Source: Bryobacter sp. CoA8 C33 (GTDB taxonomy: Bacteria; Acidobacteriota; Terriglobia; Bryobacterales; Bryobacteraceae). From it: a stretch of 48,563 nt of DNA. Shown piece by piece: positions 1-8,932 of the stretch. The DNA lies in the NCBI GenBank assembly GCA_019931185.1, contig JAINDK010000006.1, forward strand, positions 1 through 48,563, given 5' to 3'. The position numbers were made by a program, and so were the translations under genes. The notes below the pieces were generated by a model. That model saw only the letters and a list, made by a program, of their open reading frames with translations. It was not told where the DNA came from and ran no database searches. Position 1 is the first letter of the stretch, and every line of letters begins with the position of its first letter.

Positions 1-126
1 CTCGACGGATATGTAGACCACCACAATGAGGAGCCCAAACCCTTCATCTGGACCGCCAGCGCTCAGGATATCCTTGCCAAAGTCATGCGGGCACAGAGCG
101 CACTGAATAACAGGCAGACTGTTTGA
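1..126 (+). CDS. IS630-type transposase, C-terminal fragment
   Basis: The frame is open from base 1 and ends with TGA at 124-126, giving 41 visible residues. It contains HHNEEPKPFIWTASAQDIL followed by AKVMRAQSAL, which is the characteristic C-terminal tail of IS630-family DDE transposases (an N-x-x-P-K-P-F-x-W-T-x-x-A-x-x-I-L pattern). The catalytic DDE residues lie upstream of the window, so it is not possible to say whether the copy is intact. It appears unrelated to the downstream sox genes and marks a mobile-element boundary. Confidence 0.75.
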   Translation, partial: LDGYVDHHNEEPKPFIWTASAQDILAKVMRAQSALNNRQTV

Positions 127-139
127 AGCACACCACTAG
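1..139 (+). mobile_element. Right end of an IS630-family insertion sequence
   Basis: The window opens inside a transposase reading frame that stops at 126. About ten bases later comes gcacaccactag (128-139), which resembles the terminal inverted repeats of many IS630-type elements ending in CTAG around a TA target. The element boundary at about 139 is inferred; the other end lies outside the window, so neither the inverted repeat nor a target duplication can be confirmed. Confidence 0.5.
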
Positions 140-648
140 CCTCGCCGCCCCACTCAAGCGCAAGCAGCAATCATCCAATCAATCCCTTCAAACTACCGGC
201 AACGAGTTCCTCTGCCTAACTTTCACTCGTCCAATCCCTTGGCCGCCTCCTCGTCGCCAACCTCGACCACATCTCAGCCATCCTTGCTCAGTCCGAAACA
301 CCCACTTGATGATGAGCGCTTTCCCTCTCATCGCCAGCCGAAATTCGGTTCCATCCTATGTGTGGATCACCTCTGTCCCGATTCCTTGAATTCACCTGTT
401 TGATTGCGCCTCGAGCGGGCCGAGATGCCCGCTCTGAATTGGTTTTCCTCTGATTGGACTCAAGCAGGCTCGCCTGTTCATCGTTGCAGCCACTTCCCCG
501 CATTTGGCGATATGGCGTTTCCTCTGCATGGTATGGGCGTGACGAACCCGGGCAGGACAGCGGACTGGCTGGGAAACCGGCACGGACCTTGAAACGGCCG
601 TGACCTGGAGGTTGCAATTTCAAGGCGAAATCAGATAGCTTCGAACCC
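140..648. other. About 500 bases without a recognisable gene
   Basis: Between the insertion-sequence end and soxC there are only short open frames on both strands. The longest, on the minus strand (288-767), runs into soxC and has a low-complexity, arginine-rich composition unlike a real protein. I see no RNA gene, clear promoter or repeat. The stretch may hold remnants of a gene broken by the insertion sequence, and presumably the soxC promoter. Confidence 0.5.
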
Positions 649-1851
649 ATGAGTATACGTGAACGCCGCCGCTGGCTTGCGCTTGCCGCCAGCTTTGCCG
701 TATCGGCTTGCTCGCGCAAGCCGGGTACGAACGAGGGGGCAGCTAAGCCAGCCTCGACGCTAACCATGCGTCCTTATGGGGAGCGCAGCCCCTATGAGAA
801 AGTGCAAAGGGATGCGCGGGAATCGACGAAGTCGGTGGGTGTCGGCTCAAGCCGAACCCCGCTGCATGAGCTGGAGGGTACGATCACTCCCTCGGCCCTT
901 CATTTTGAGCGCCATCATGCCGGCGTGCCGGTAATCGATCCGGCGGCGCACAGCTTGGTCATCCATGGCCTCGTGCGGAAGGCATTGCGATTTTCCTTGG
1001 CCGAGCTGAAGCGCTTACCATCCGTCAGCCGCCTTCATTTCATTGAATGTTCCGGCAATGGCGGAGGCGAACTGGCTGGAAGCGCGGGTGCCGACGCCAG
1101 CCGCTCGCATGGGCTGCTTTCGAATTCCGAATGGACTGGGGTGCGGCTGAAGATCTTGCTCGAGGCGGCGGGGCCCGAAGCCGGGGCCAAGTGGATGATC
1201 GCCGAAGGAGCCGATGCCTGCCGCATGGCCCGCAGCATTCCCCTCACCAAGGCTCTTGATGACGCACTCATTGCTTACGGGCAGAACGGAGAGGCGCTCC
1301 GGCCCGAACAGGGCTATCCGCTGCGCCTGCTGCTGCCTGGCTGGGAGGGCAATGCCAGCATCAAGTGGCTGCACCGTCTTCATATAGCCGCCGAGCCCGC
1401 CATGGGCAACCAGGAGACGGCGCACTACACCGATTTACACCCGACGGGAAAAGCGAGTATCTTCACCTTCGAGATGGAAGCCAATTCCGTGATTACGCGG
1501 CCGTCTGGTTCGCAGAAGTTGGCAGGGCCCGGGGCTTACGAGATTACCGGGCTGGCCTGGTCCGGCCGGGGCAAAGTGGCGCGCGTCGAAGTTTCTCTCG
1601 ATGGCGGAGAAAGCTGGCAGGCGGCTTCGCTCGATGAACCGGTGCTGGCCAAGGCGGCGACACGATTCCGGTATGCCTTTAAGTGGTCAGGAGCGCCGAC
1701 CGTGATTGCTTCCCGTTGCATCGATGAGACCGGCTACGTCCAACCGGCGCGGGAGGAAATCATTGCCGCCCGTGGTCCGAACAGCACGTATCATTACAAC
1801 GGCATCAAGCGTTGGATGATCAAGCAGGACGGGAGCGTGACGCATGTTTAG
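649..1851 (+). CDS. soxC: SoxC-like sulfite dehydrogenase, molybdopterin subunit
   Basis: This is a 400-residue member of the sulfite oxidase (molybdopterin) family, closest in pattern to SoxC, the molybdenum subunit of the SoxCD sulfane/sulfite dehydrogenase. The motif LHFIECSGNGGG contains Cys134, the expected molybdenum ligand. The C-terminal third is the Mo-co dimerisation domain, with VSLDGGESW, and the tail HYNGIKRWMIKQDGSVTHV is typical of SoxC. The N-terminus carries RERRRWLALAAS followed by VSAC (Cys21), so it looks like a twin-arginine signal combined with a lipobox, which would anchor the enzyme to a membrane facing the periplasm. It overlaps soxD by 8 bases, so the two are probably translationally coupled. 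No other sox genes are visible. No strong ribosome-binding site precedes the ATG, so the start is less certain than the product. Confidence 0.85.
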   Translation: MSIRERRRWLALAASFAVSACSRKPGTNEGAAKPASTLTMRPYGERSPYEKVQRDARESTKSVGVGSSRTPLHELEGTITPSALHFERHHAGVPVIDPAAHSLVIHGLVRKALRFSLAELKRLPSVSRLHFIECSGNGGGELAGSAGADASRSHGLLSNSEWTGVRLKILLEAAGPEAGAKWMIAEGADACRMARSIPLTKALDDALIAYGQNGEALRPEQGYPLRLLLPGWEGNASIKWLHRLHIAAEPAMGNQETAHYTDLHPTGKASIFTFEMEANSVITRPSGSQKLAGPGAYEITGLAWSGRGKVARVEVSLDGGESWQAASLDEPVLAKAATRFRYAFKWSGAPTVIASRCIDETGYVQPAREEIIAARGPNSTYHYNGIKRWMIKQDGSVTHV

Positions 1852-2350
1852 CACCTTGATGCTGGCGGCGATGCTGGCGCAGTCGGGCAAGCCGGTGAGC
1901 GCCGAGGAGATCCGCGCGATCGATCTGACTGTATTCCCGAACGGCAGCGGGTTGCCGCGGGGCAAGGGCACGGCGGTGCGTGGCGCCGCGCTGTATAAGG
2001 AAAAGTGCGCTGAGTGTCACAACGAAAAAGGTGAAGGCCGCGAGCAGCAGTATCCGCGCCTGGTCGGCGGCATTGGGTCCTTGGCTACGGCCGAACCGGT
2101 GAAGACGGTCGGCTCTTATTGGCCGCATGCCACCACCGTTTTTGATTACATTCGCCGGGCGATGCCGTATGAGACACCACGGAGCTTGAGCGCCGATGAG
2201 GTTTATTCGATCACCGCGGTGCTCTTGTACTGGAACGGTATCATTGGGGAAAACGATGAGCTGAACGAGAAGACATTGCCGCGGGTGAAGATGCCAAACC
2301 GTGAGGGATTCGTGCCCGATTCGCGGCCCCATCAGAAGACGAAGCGTTGA
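1844..2350 (+). CDS. soxD: SoxD-like c-type cytochrome
   Basis: This 168-residue protein has one haem-c binding motif, CAECH (Cys55, Cys58, His59), after an N-terminal hydrophobic stretch (MFSTLMLAAMLAQS) that probably acts as a Sec signal. The downstream text (LVGGIGSLATAEPVKTVGSY, FDYIRRAMP, LSADEVYSITAVLLYWNGII, MPNREGFVPDSRP) is the pattern of the SoxD/SorB-like electron-acceptor cytochromes that accompany SoxC; the Met in KMPNREG is a likely axial ligand. It overlaps the end of soxC by 8 bases, which supports a functional pair. Classical Paracoccus SoxD is larger and di-haem; this one shows only one CxxCH, so it resembles the shorter mono-haem versions. It would take electrons from the molybdenum subunit in the periplasm. 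Confidence 0.8.
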   Translation: MFSTLMLAAMLAQSGKPVSAEEIRAIDLTVFPNGSGLPRGKGTAVRGAALYKEKCAECHNEKGEGREQQYPRLVGGIGSLATAEPVKTVGSYWPHATTVFDYIRRAMPYETPRSLSADEVYSITAVLLYWNGIIGENDELNEKTLPRVKMPNREGFVPDSRPHQKTKR

Positions 2351-2375
2351 GAACACGGGCTTCTACAATGGAGCT

Positions 2376-3314
2376 ATGAGTCCCGATCTGGCTGTGCTGC
2401 ACGAGCACCCCGAATGGCAAAAGCCCTTATTTGACGCTCTTCGCCGCCGGGGTATCGGCTACGTTCCCATCGACTTGAAACGGGCCTGTTTCGACCCGGA
2501 CGCCCTGCCTGCCTGCCGGCTTTACTTCAATCAGGCGAGCCCGAGCGCTTATGTGCGGGGAAATACGCGGGCTGTGCCGCTGGCTCTGTCGCTGATGCGC
2601 TCGCTCGAGTTACGGGGGGCGCGCGTGCTCAACGGCAGTGCCGCCTTCTCGCTCGAATTGCGCAAGAGCGAACAGGCCGCTTTGCTGGCCGGCTTGGGAA
2701 TCGATCATCCGCGATCCCTAGTCTTTAACGATGTGGAAGCGGCAATTGCGGGTTGGGACGGCGGCTGGCCGGCGCTGCTCAAGCCGGAGCAGGGAGGCAG
2801 TGGGGCGAGAATGTTCCTGCTCGAGGAACCCGAAGATCTGCGGCGTTTGCTTGCGGGCCAGCCGTCGCTTTGGGAGCCGGACAATTTGTTGCTGTTGCAA
2901 GAATATTTTCCGCTGCCAGCGGGCCAGGGTATTGTACGGATGGAGTTTCTGGGAGGCCAGTTGCTGTATGGAATGCGGGTCATCTCGCATGGCGCCTTCA
3001 ATCTCTGCCCTTCGGAGGCCTGTAATCCCGAAGGGGGTGGAGAATCGCACTGCGAGCTGCCGGCGGCGGCGCCGGTGAAGCCGGTTGAGTTTCATCCCTA
3101 CGGGGAAGTGCCTGCTCGCGCGATTGAGGCCGGCGAGCGCATTGTCGCTGCTGGGAAACTGGATGTTGGTGGCATCGAGTATCTGGAGGCAGGCGACGGC
3201 CGCCTTATCTTTTACGACATCAATGCGAATTCCAATTTGCGCAAGCCGATCGGCGAGGCGTTTGGCTTCGATCCGTTCGAGCGCGTGGCCGACTATCTGT
3301 TGTCGCAACTATAG
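2376..3314 (+). CDS. ATP-grasp family protein of unknown substrate
   Basis: This 312-residue protein has an ATP-grasp architecture. Residues 130-160 contain LLKPEQGGSGARMFLL, the lysine- and glycine-rich nucleotide-binding loop. The C-terminal part has GGIEYLEAGDGRLIFYDINA, in which Glu, Asp and Asn form the usual metal-binding set (E..DxNxN) of RimK- and D-Ala-ligase-like enzymes. I start at the ATG at 2376; an upstream in-frame ATG at 2301 lies inside soxD and would add 25 unlikely residues. It follows soxD by 25 bases, so it may be co-transcribed. ATP-grasp enzymes join a carboxylate to an amine or thiol, but nothing here identifies the substrate. No signal peptide is seen, so it should be cytoplasmic. 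Confidence 0.7.
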   Translation: MSPDLAVLHEHPEWQKPLFDALRRRGIGYVPIDLKRACFDPDALPACRLYFNQASPSAYVRGNTRAVPLALSLMRSLELRGARVLNGSAAFSLELRKSEQAALLAGLGIDHPRSLVFNDVEAAIAGWDGGWPALLKPEQGGSGARMFLLEEPEDLRRLLAGQPSLWEPDNLLLLQEYFPLPAGQGIVRMEFLGGQLLYGMRVISHGAFNLCPSEACNPEGGGESHCELPAAAPVKPVEFHPYGEVPARAIEAGERIVAAGKLDVGGIEYLEAGDGRLIFYDINANSNLRKPIGEAFGFDPFERVADYLLSQL

Positions 3315-3332
3315 CAGCCCGCCGGGCGCGCG

Positions 3333-4646
3333 TCAGACCTCGTCGAGAGGCTGTGTAGCATCGCCGAAGCGCGGAGGACGCAGACCCATTTTGTCCAGAA
3401 CCGATAGATACAGGCGGCACATCTGCCGTTCGGGCTTTTCGCGGTAATCAAGAACGCGCCCGCCCCGAAGCCGTCCGCCCCCGCCGCCCAGCATGACAAC
3501 TGGCAACTGCCGGGCTTCATGATTGCCCGTGAGCATGCTTGAGCAGAACAGGATCATCGAGTTACCGAGCAGCGTGCGTTCCCCTTCCTGAATGGAATCG
3601 AGCCGGCCCGCCAGATAGCCCAGTTGCTCGAGGAAGAATTGATTTACCTTGAGCCAGTCGGCGGTATCGGAGTGTGAAAGCAGGTGGTGGATCATGTAGT
3701 CAACACCCAGATTGGGGAAGCGCAGGGCGCTGTGATCGTTGTTGAGCTTGAGCGTGGCGATGCGGGTTGTGTCGGTCTGGAAGGCCAGAACCAGGATGTC
3801 GGTCATCAAGCGCATGTGAGCGGCAATGTCCTGGGGGATGCCGTCGGCCGGTCGCGGGATATTTGGTTTTTGCAGGGTTGGACGCCAGCCCTCCAGCCGG
3901 CCGCTCTGCCCGGCGCGACTGATGCGCTGTTCGACATCGCGAACGGAGGCGAGGTATTCATCAAGCTTGTGCTGGTCGCCCCGGCTGATGCCGCGGCGCA
4001 AGTCGTGTGCCTCGCTGAGCACGGCGTCGAGTACGCTCTGGTCGGCGCGGCTCGCCTCGTCCTTGAACAAACGGTCGAAGGCCAGGGCCGGGTAGATTTC
4101 GAGAGGCGTCGGGGTCGTGGGGGAACTCCAGGAAATATGCGAGCTGTAGAGCATCGAATAATCCTTGTGGATCGATGGATTCGACTTCTCGCAGCCGAGG
4201 ACCAGGCTCGGCACCTTAGTTGAATTGCCGTAGCGTTGGGCCAGGAGTTGATCGACGCTGGTGCCGGAGCGGATTTCACCGCCGGCGGCCAGGGGAGCGC
4301 CAGAAAGAAGATTGCCGGTTTGCGAGCTGTGGATATTGCCCTTAAGCGCTTCGGCGTTGAACAGGCCGCGGAGGAAGAGCATGCGGTCGCGGAATGGCTC
4401 AAGAGGAGAGAGCACCTTACCCAACCGCATTTCGCGGCCTTCGCCTTCGGCCCACCATTCCTTGCTATGGAAACCGTTGCCGGCAAAGAGGACGGCGAAG
4501 CGCACGGGCGGCTGGCTCGAGGCGGGTTTGCCGGAGGCCGGCTCGTCGCCCCAAACGGGGGCGGATTCCAGCCAAGGCAGGGCCATGCTAACGCCGGCGC
4601 CACGCAACCAGCGGCGCCGGGAGAACGGATGCGGATTCTTCGTCAT
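3333..4646 (-). CDS. DUF1552 family exported protein
   Basis: This 437-residue protein starts with FSRRRWLRGAGVSMALP, a twin-arginine signal. Typical DUF1552 blocks follow: RFAVLFAGNGFHSKEWW, SPLEPFRDRMLFLRGL, NIHSSQTGNLLSGAPL and SVDQLLAQRYG near the N-terminus, then MTDILVLAFQTDTTRIATL and MIHHLLSHS in the second half. Such proteins are common in Planctomycetes, Acidobacteria and Verrucomicrobia, almost always beside a DUF1587/1592/1588/1585 cytochrome protein, as here. The biochemical role is unknown. Its ATG overlaps the stop of the upstream gene by 4 bases (ATGA), so the two are one transcription unit with this gene second. It converges on the ATP-grasp gene with only 18 bases between stop codons. 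Confidence 0.85.
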   Translation of the reverse strand: MTKNPHPFSRRRWLRGAGVSMALPWLESAPVWGDEPASGKPASSQPPVRFAVLFAGNGFHSKEWWAEGEGREMRLGKVLSPLEPFRDRMLFLRGLFNAEALKGNIHSSQTGNLLSGAPLAAGGEIRSGTSVDQLLAQRYGNSTKVPSLVLGCEKSNPSIHKDYSMLYSSHISWSSPTTPTPLEIYPALAFDRLFKDEASRADQSVLDAVLSEAHDLRRGISRGDQHKLDEYLASVRDVEQRISRAGQSGRLEGWRPTLQKPNIPRPADGIPQDIAAHMRLMTDILVLAFQTDTTRIATLKLNNDHSALRFPNLGVDYMIHHLLSHSDTADWLKVNQFFLEQLGYLAGRLDSIQEGERTLLGNSMILFCSSMLTGNHEARQLPVVMLGGGGGRLRGGRVLDYREKPERQMCRLYLSVLDKMGLRPPRFGDATQPLDEV

Positions 4647-7600
4647 GGTGTTGTTTCCTCTTCTGCGGCGGCATCCCGGCCACGGATGTAGCGGAACTGC
4701 CGGCTGTTTACGATCGTTTCAATGGCGGCGCGAACGGAGTATCCTTCGGCCGCCATACGGGATTGCATCTGGTCCAGCAAGGGCTCGTCGGAAAGCTGGA
4801 CGGCGCGGCCGAGCGCATACCCCAACAGCTTTCGGCAGAACTGGCGCAAAAAGGCGCTGCGCCGCGGCCCCAGCAGATATTGCCGCAGACCGTCCAAGCC
4901 GTCCACTTCCGTGCCGTCCAAGAGTTTTGACCGGGTGTGGATGGGACGGCCGCCTAGGTCTTTCTCACGCCAGCGGCCTATGGCGTCGAACCGTTCAAGG
5001 GTATAGCCATAAGGGTCGATCCGGCGATGGCATGAATAGCAGCGCGGGTCGGAGGTGTGATTTTCGGTCAACTCACGCATGGTGAGGGTGAGGTTGGCCT
5101 CATCGTCGGGCAACTGGGGTACATCCTTTGGGGGACGCGGAAGCTTGTCGCCCAGCAGAACCTCGGAGATCCAGTTACCGCGGAGAATGGGGCTGGTACG
5201 GGAGGCGCCCGATTGCTTGGCCAGCGTTGTGGAATGGCCGAGGATCCCTCCGCGCGAGAGCGTGCGGAGACCTTCGACGCGGCGCCAATCGGGGCCTTGG
5301 ACGCCGGCAATACCATAGTGCTTGGCGAGATTTTCGTTGACGAAGGTGTGGTCGGCGTCGAGGAGGCTGAGCACGGAACGGCCGGACTGGAAGAAATCGG
5401 TGAGGAAGCGCAGTGTCTCCTCAAACATGTCGGCGCGGAGCGCGACGAACTCTGGAAAGTGGCGCTCGCTCTTTTCATCGAGGGTGTCGAAGCCCTGAAT
5501 ATGGAGCCAAGCGGCCCCGAATTCGCTGGCCAGACGTCGCACGCGGCCATCCCGCAGCATGCGGCGGACCTCGGCCGTCCGCCCGGCCGCGGTGCGGAGC
5601 CGGCCGCTGGCTGCTGCCTCGCGCAAGGTGGCATCCGGCTGTGAGGACCATAAGAAATAGCTCAAACGTGAAGCCAAGTCCCAACTGGATAGAGGACCGG
5701 GGGCAGCGCCGGCCGGCGCCGTCTCACTGCGGTAGAGGAACTCCGGGCCGGTGAGCACGCGCCCGAGCGTCAGACGCAGGGCTTCGTCGTGGGGCAAGTC
5801 CTGCGCCCGCAAGCGCTGGTACAGCCCCGTGAGGCTATCCCGGGCCCCGGCATTGAGCGGCCGGCGATAGGCCCGTCCGGCGAACTCGATCACGCCTTCG
5901 AGCTGTTTGCTCTCTGCCGCCACCAGGGCTTGACGGAATTCCATGGCCCGTCGCTGGATCGGCTGGCGGAGGGGCTCAAACTGCGAGGGGTCGGCGTCCT
6001 GCGTCGCGTATTGCCAAAGTTGTTCGAAGGCATCCACCATCAACAGGGGGGATCGGCTGAGGAAATGCAACTCTTCCCAGAGGCGGTCGATTTGCTTTTG
6101 TTGGGCGGGGTTGAGAAGCAGGCGCTTCAAATGATCGTCTTCGCGGTGAAACAGAGTCATGGTGACGACTTCGTCGACCGGAACGATCTTGGTGTAGCAG
6201 AGCGAAGCAGGAAAGTGGCGGCGGAATTCGTCGAATGCGTTTTCAAACCGGCGATGGGCTGGGGTACCCGGGGCTGTTACGACGGGCATGGTCATGGAGA
6301 GCACCTGGTTATTGTTGGACCAAGTGCCGTCTTTCGTCGTAACAGTGGTGGCGCCAGCCATCAGGCCCGGAGCCAGAAGAGGCTTGCCGGAGGTGACCTG
6401 CAGTTGCACGCTGCCCTGAGCCGATGCAGGCCCGGGGGCGAGAGTGCCAGTGACGGCAAATTCAGCGGCGTTGACCAAGTCGGCTGGCAGTTGGAAATCG
6501 AGCATGCCTGGAGCATCGAGGAGGAGGTCCTGGCCGGCGAATCGCTTGGGGTCGAGGCCCCAGGGAGAGTTTGCCGCCGTGCTGTCAGGATCAGCCTGCA
6601 CTCCGGCCAGCAAGGGGCCGGCCAGTGAAGTCAATTGCCGGTAGAGGATGCCATCGGGCGTGTCCGCGGCCGGAGGCGCGGCGGTGAGCAAATGTTGCAT
6701 TTGGGTGGCGAGGGCGCGGCGGCTGTCGTCGGTAGCCGCCGTGACCCATCGCGCCAGAAGGGATCCGGCGGGGACGGCTGTCGCGGCTGGGGAGTCGGGC
6801 TCCTGGTAGAAGTGCCATACTCCGGCGCGGCCGTTCGTGTCCGCATGAGGATTGGCGGCGAGAAGATTGGCTACTGTATCTCCGCTGAGTGACCACTGGC
6901 CGCCTTCCCCGCGGATGGTCCAATCGAGGCTGGTGAGGTCGCAGGCGGCATTGCCTTCCCGCGCGCCGATCAAGACCGAAATCAAGTCTCCCTGGCGCAC
7001 GGGGAGTGTGGTGGCGGCCAAGCCAGAGGGGGTGGCCCGGCGGGTCAATCCGTCGCCCAAGCGGAGTCTCATGCCGCCGCGGCGCAGTTCAACGGCCCAA
7101 CTGACACCATTGCCGCATTCGGAATGCGCGGCGGCGACCGTTGCCTCGATTGTGATCGCGCCGGTAACCGGGCTTTGCCAGCCGACCGCAGCTTGTTGCG
7201 ACGCAGTTGGTAAGAGTGCCACACCTTGGGGCTTCATGGCCCCGGGGATTCGCACGGCGCGGGAGGAGGGATTGGCCACGACCCAGGGTTCCTTGCCGCC
7301 GCCCCATGCCTTTACAAAATCGAATTCCCCAACGCGTTCCATGCGGCGCGTGAGGAGTGAGAGCTTGATGGGTTCGTTAACGGCACCGGCTCCCAGGTAA
7401 TCGAACCATGCCTTTCGCGCGACCGGGTCAAGGCCAATTTCCTCGCCTCCCGAGGCGGCCACAAGAGCCCGTGCCGTGGCGCCGGAGACGAGGCGCCGAC
7501 GCTGTTCCAGGGCGGCGACCAAGCGCGGAACATCCTTGAGTGCGACCGGTTGCCGGCCGGGGATCACCAAGCGCGGATTTTGCCAAAGAACACGATCTCC

Positions 7601-8773
7601 GGTCGTGCCGTCGCCGGCGTCGGTCGCCGCCAGAGTGATTCGAACCGCATTGCCAGCATCGGCACCGGCGGCGGCTGGAGGCCGCAGAGGAAGGCGAAAT
7701 TCCTGCTGGTGCTGCAGGGGAGAGACCGGCTCCATCCAAGCTTTCGGCCCACTCAGCTTGCCGATATGACCCACGCTGCTGAACTTCCACAAGGTCTCCT
7801 GCCAAACACCAATCTCGCGCACCAGGCCAGTAATGCCGGAGGGCTTGGCGGTGAGCCAACTCCGGCGGATTGGCTCAAGCAGTGGAGAAGGAGAGGTGCC
7901 GCTCATCAGTGTGACCAGGGTCCGCAGGTATTTCGCGCTCAGACCCTCGCGCGCGGCTACCGCCTCTACCGTTGCGCCTTGCCGGACGCGAAGGGAAGCG
8001 CGCAAGTAGCGCTCGAGTGGCAGCCGGCCGCCACGGCTCTTGTCGAGCGCGATGCCTTGCTGGCGGATCGTGTCGGCGCCGCCATCCTCCGTGAATTGCC
8101 GGTAGAAAGAGCGGATTTCATCGAGCGTCTCGTTGGTCCAATCCCGCGGCGAGGTGTAGCGGGAGAAGCGAATTCCGTTGGGTAGCGGGACCATATGCTT
8201 CGCAACCTGCTTTGCTGCATCGAGGTACTTGCTCACGAGCGATGGCGACATTCCCAGGGCGTTGCCGGTGTTGGTGAATCCCTCGCCGGCCGCGCCGTCA
8301 ACGGGGAATTCCCTCGCGGGGTCGAGCGTTGGCACGCCGGTAAGGTCGCGAATCGTGAAGGTGTACTCAGCGTTGTTCAGCCGGCGCAGAACCACGGGGC
8401 CGGGGTCGCCGGCGTGCGCTACCGCCTCGGCCCTTAAGGCACTGTCGACCCAGTCGAGGATCCGCGTTGTTTCTTGCTCGGTGGGGCGGGGAAGACCCTT
8501 GGGAGGCATTTCCCCTAGCCGGATCTGTTCCGCCAGTTTTTGCCAAAGCCGCACGTTGGCGGCAGAGACACGGCGCGAAATCAGATTTTCGAGATCGATA
8601 TCGCCTGTTGGACGGGCTGTCGAGTGGCAGGCGAGACAATACTTGCCTAGCAGTGGGTCGATAGGCGAGGGAGCGCCTTTTGCGGGCAGGGCGCCAAGCA
8701 GAGTGACAGCAATGATGAATGTGTTCCTGGCAGAGCCGATGAAACGGTTCACTGTGGATGCATCTCCCTTCAA
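4643..8773 (-). CDS. Very large DUF1587/DUF1592/DUF1588/DUF1585 protein with cytochrome domain
   Basis: This is a 1,376-residue exported protein. After a hydrophobic N-terminus (about residues 15-34) comes a cytochrome-c-like domain with CLACH (Cys46, Cys49, His50) and the family signature RLGEMPPKGLPRPT. Next is DUF1587 (about 128-193; LRRLNNAEYTFTIRDLTG). The C-terminal 420 residues hold DUF1595 (AGRAYRRPLN), DUF1592 (LASRLSYFLWSSQPD), DUF1588 with a second CxxCH (CYSCHRRIDPYG) and DUF1585 (CRKLLGYALGRAVQLSD). Between them lies an unusually long middle region, about residues 200-900, rich in beta-forming text, possibly carbohydrate- or ligand-binding domains; relatives are commonly 700-1,000 residues. 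It is the first gene of a pair with the DUF1552 gene. The function is not established; an electron-transfer role coupled to extracytoplasmic substrate handling is inference. GTG at 8752 is an alternative start. Confidence 0.85.
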   Translation of the reverse strand: MKGDASTVNRFIGSARNTFIIAVTLLGALPAKGAPSPIDPLLGKYCLACHSTARPTGDIDLENLISRRVSAANVRLWQKLAEQIRLGEMPPKGLPRPTEQETTRILDWVDSALRAEAVAHAGDPGPVVLRRLNNAEYTFTIRDLTGVPTLDPAREFPVDGAAGEGFTNTGNALGMSPSLVSKYLDAAKQVAKHMVPLPNGIRFSRYTSPRDWTNETLDEIRSFYRQFTEDGGADTIRQQGIALDKSRGGRLPLERYLRASLRVRQGATVEAVAAREGLSAKYLRTLVTLMSGTSPSPLLEPIRRSWLTAKPSGITGLVREIGVWQETLWKFSSVGHIGKLSGPKAWMEPVSPLQHQQEFRLPLRPPAAAGADAGNAVRITLAATDAGDGTTGDRVLWQNPRLVIPGRQPVALKDVPRLVAALEQRRRLVSGATARALVAASGGEEIGLDPVARKAWFDYLGAGAVNEPIKLSLLTRRMERVGEFDFVKAWGGGKEPWVVANPSSRAVRIPGAMKPQGVALLPTASQQAAVGWQSPVTGAITIEATVAAAHSECGNGVSWAVELRRGGMRLRLGDGLTRRATPSGLAATTLPVRQGDLISVLIGAREGNAACDLTSLDWTIRGEGGQWSLSGDTVANLLAANPHADTNGRAGVWHFYQEPDSPAATAVPAGSLLARWVTAATDDSRRALATQMQHLLTAAPPAADTPDGILYRQLTSLAGPLLAGVQADPDSTAANSPWGLDPKRFAGQDLLLDAPGMLDFQLPADLVNAAEFAVTGTLAPGPASAQGSVQLQVTSGKPLLAPGLMAGATTVTTKDGTWSNNNQVLSMTMPVVTAPGTPAHRRFENAFDEFRRHFPASLCYTKIVPVDEVVTMTLFHREDDHLKRLLLNPAQQKQIDRLWEELHFLSRSPLLMVDAFEQLWQYATQDADPSQFEPLRQPIQRRAMEFRQALVAAESKQLEGVIEFAGRAYRRPLNAGARDSLTGLYQRLRAQDLPHDEALRLTLGRVLTGPEFLYRSETAPAGAAPGPLSSWDLASRLSYFLWSSQPDATLREAAASGRLRTAAGRTAEVRRMLRDGRVRRLASEFGAAWLHIQGFDTLDEKSERHFPEFVALRADMFEETLRFLTDFFQSGRSVLSLLDADHTFVNENLAKHYGIAGVQGPDWRRVEGLRTLSRGGILGHSTTLAKQSGASRTSPILRGNWISEVLLGDKLPRPPKDVPQLPDDEANLTLTMRELTENHTSDPRCYSCHRRIDPYGYTLERFDAIGRWREKDLGGRPIHTRSKLLDGTEVDGLDGLRQYLLGPRRSAFLRQFCRKLLGYALGRAVQLSDEPLLDQMQSRMAAEGYSVRAAIETIVNSRQFRYIRGRDAAAEEETTP

Positions 8774-8932
8774 AGGTACCGTTCAATCAAGAGGGTATCA
8801 TGCGTTCCGCGCGATTGCCCAGCGCTAGGCGGGAAGCCATGCCGGCAGGAGGGCGCGACCCTGGACAGGGCTTCGACAGGCGGATTGAAAGCCGGCGAAG
8901 AAATGGAGGTAGCGGCGAAGCGGGGTCTCAAA

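Noticed and set aside
288-767. Minus-strand open frame of 159 codons across the start of soxC
   Set aside because: It runs antisense over the soxC signal region, has Arg/Ser/Pro-rich composition and no recognisable motif; such frames are common in high-GC DNA.
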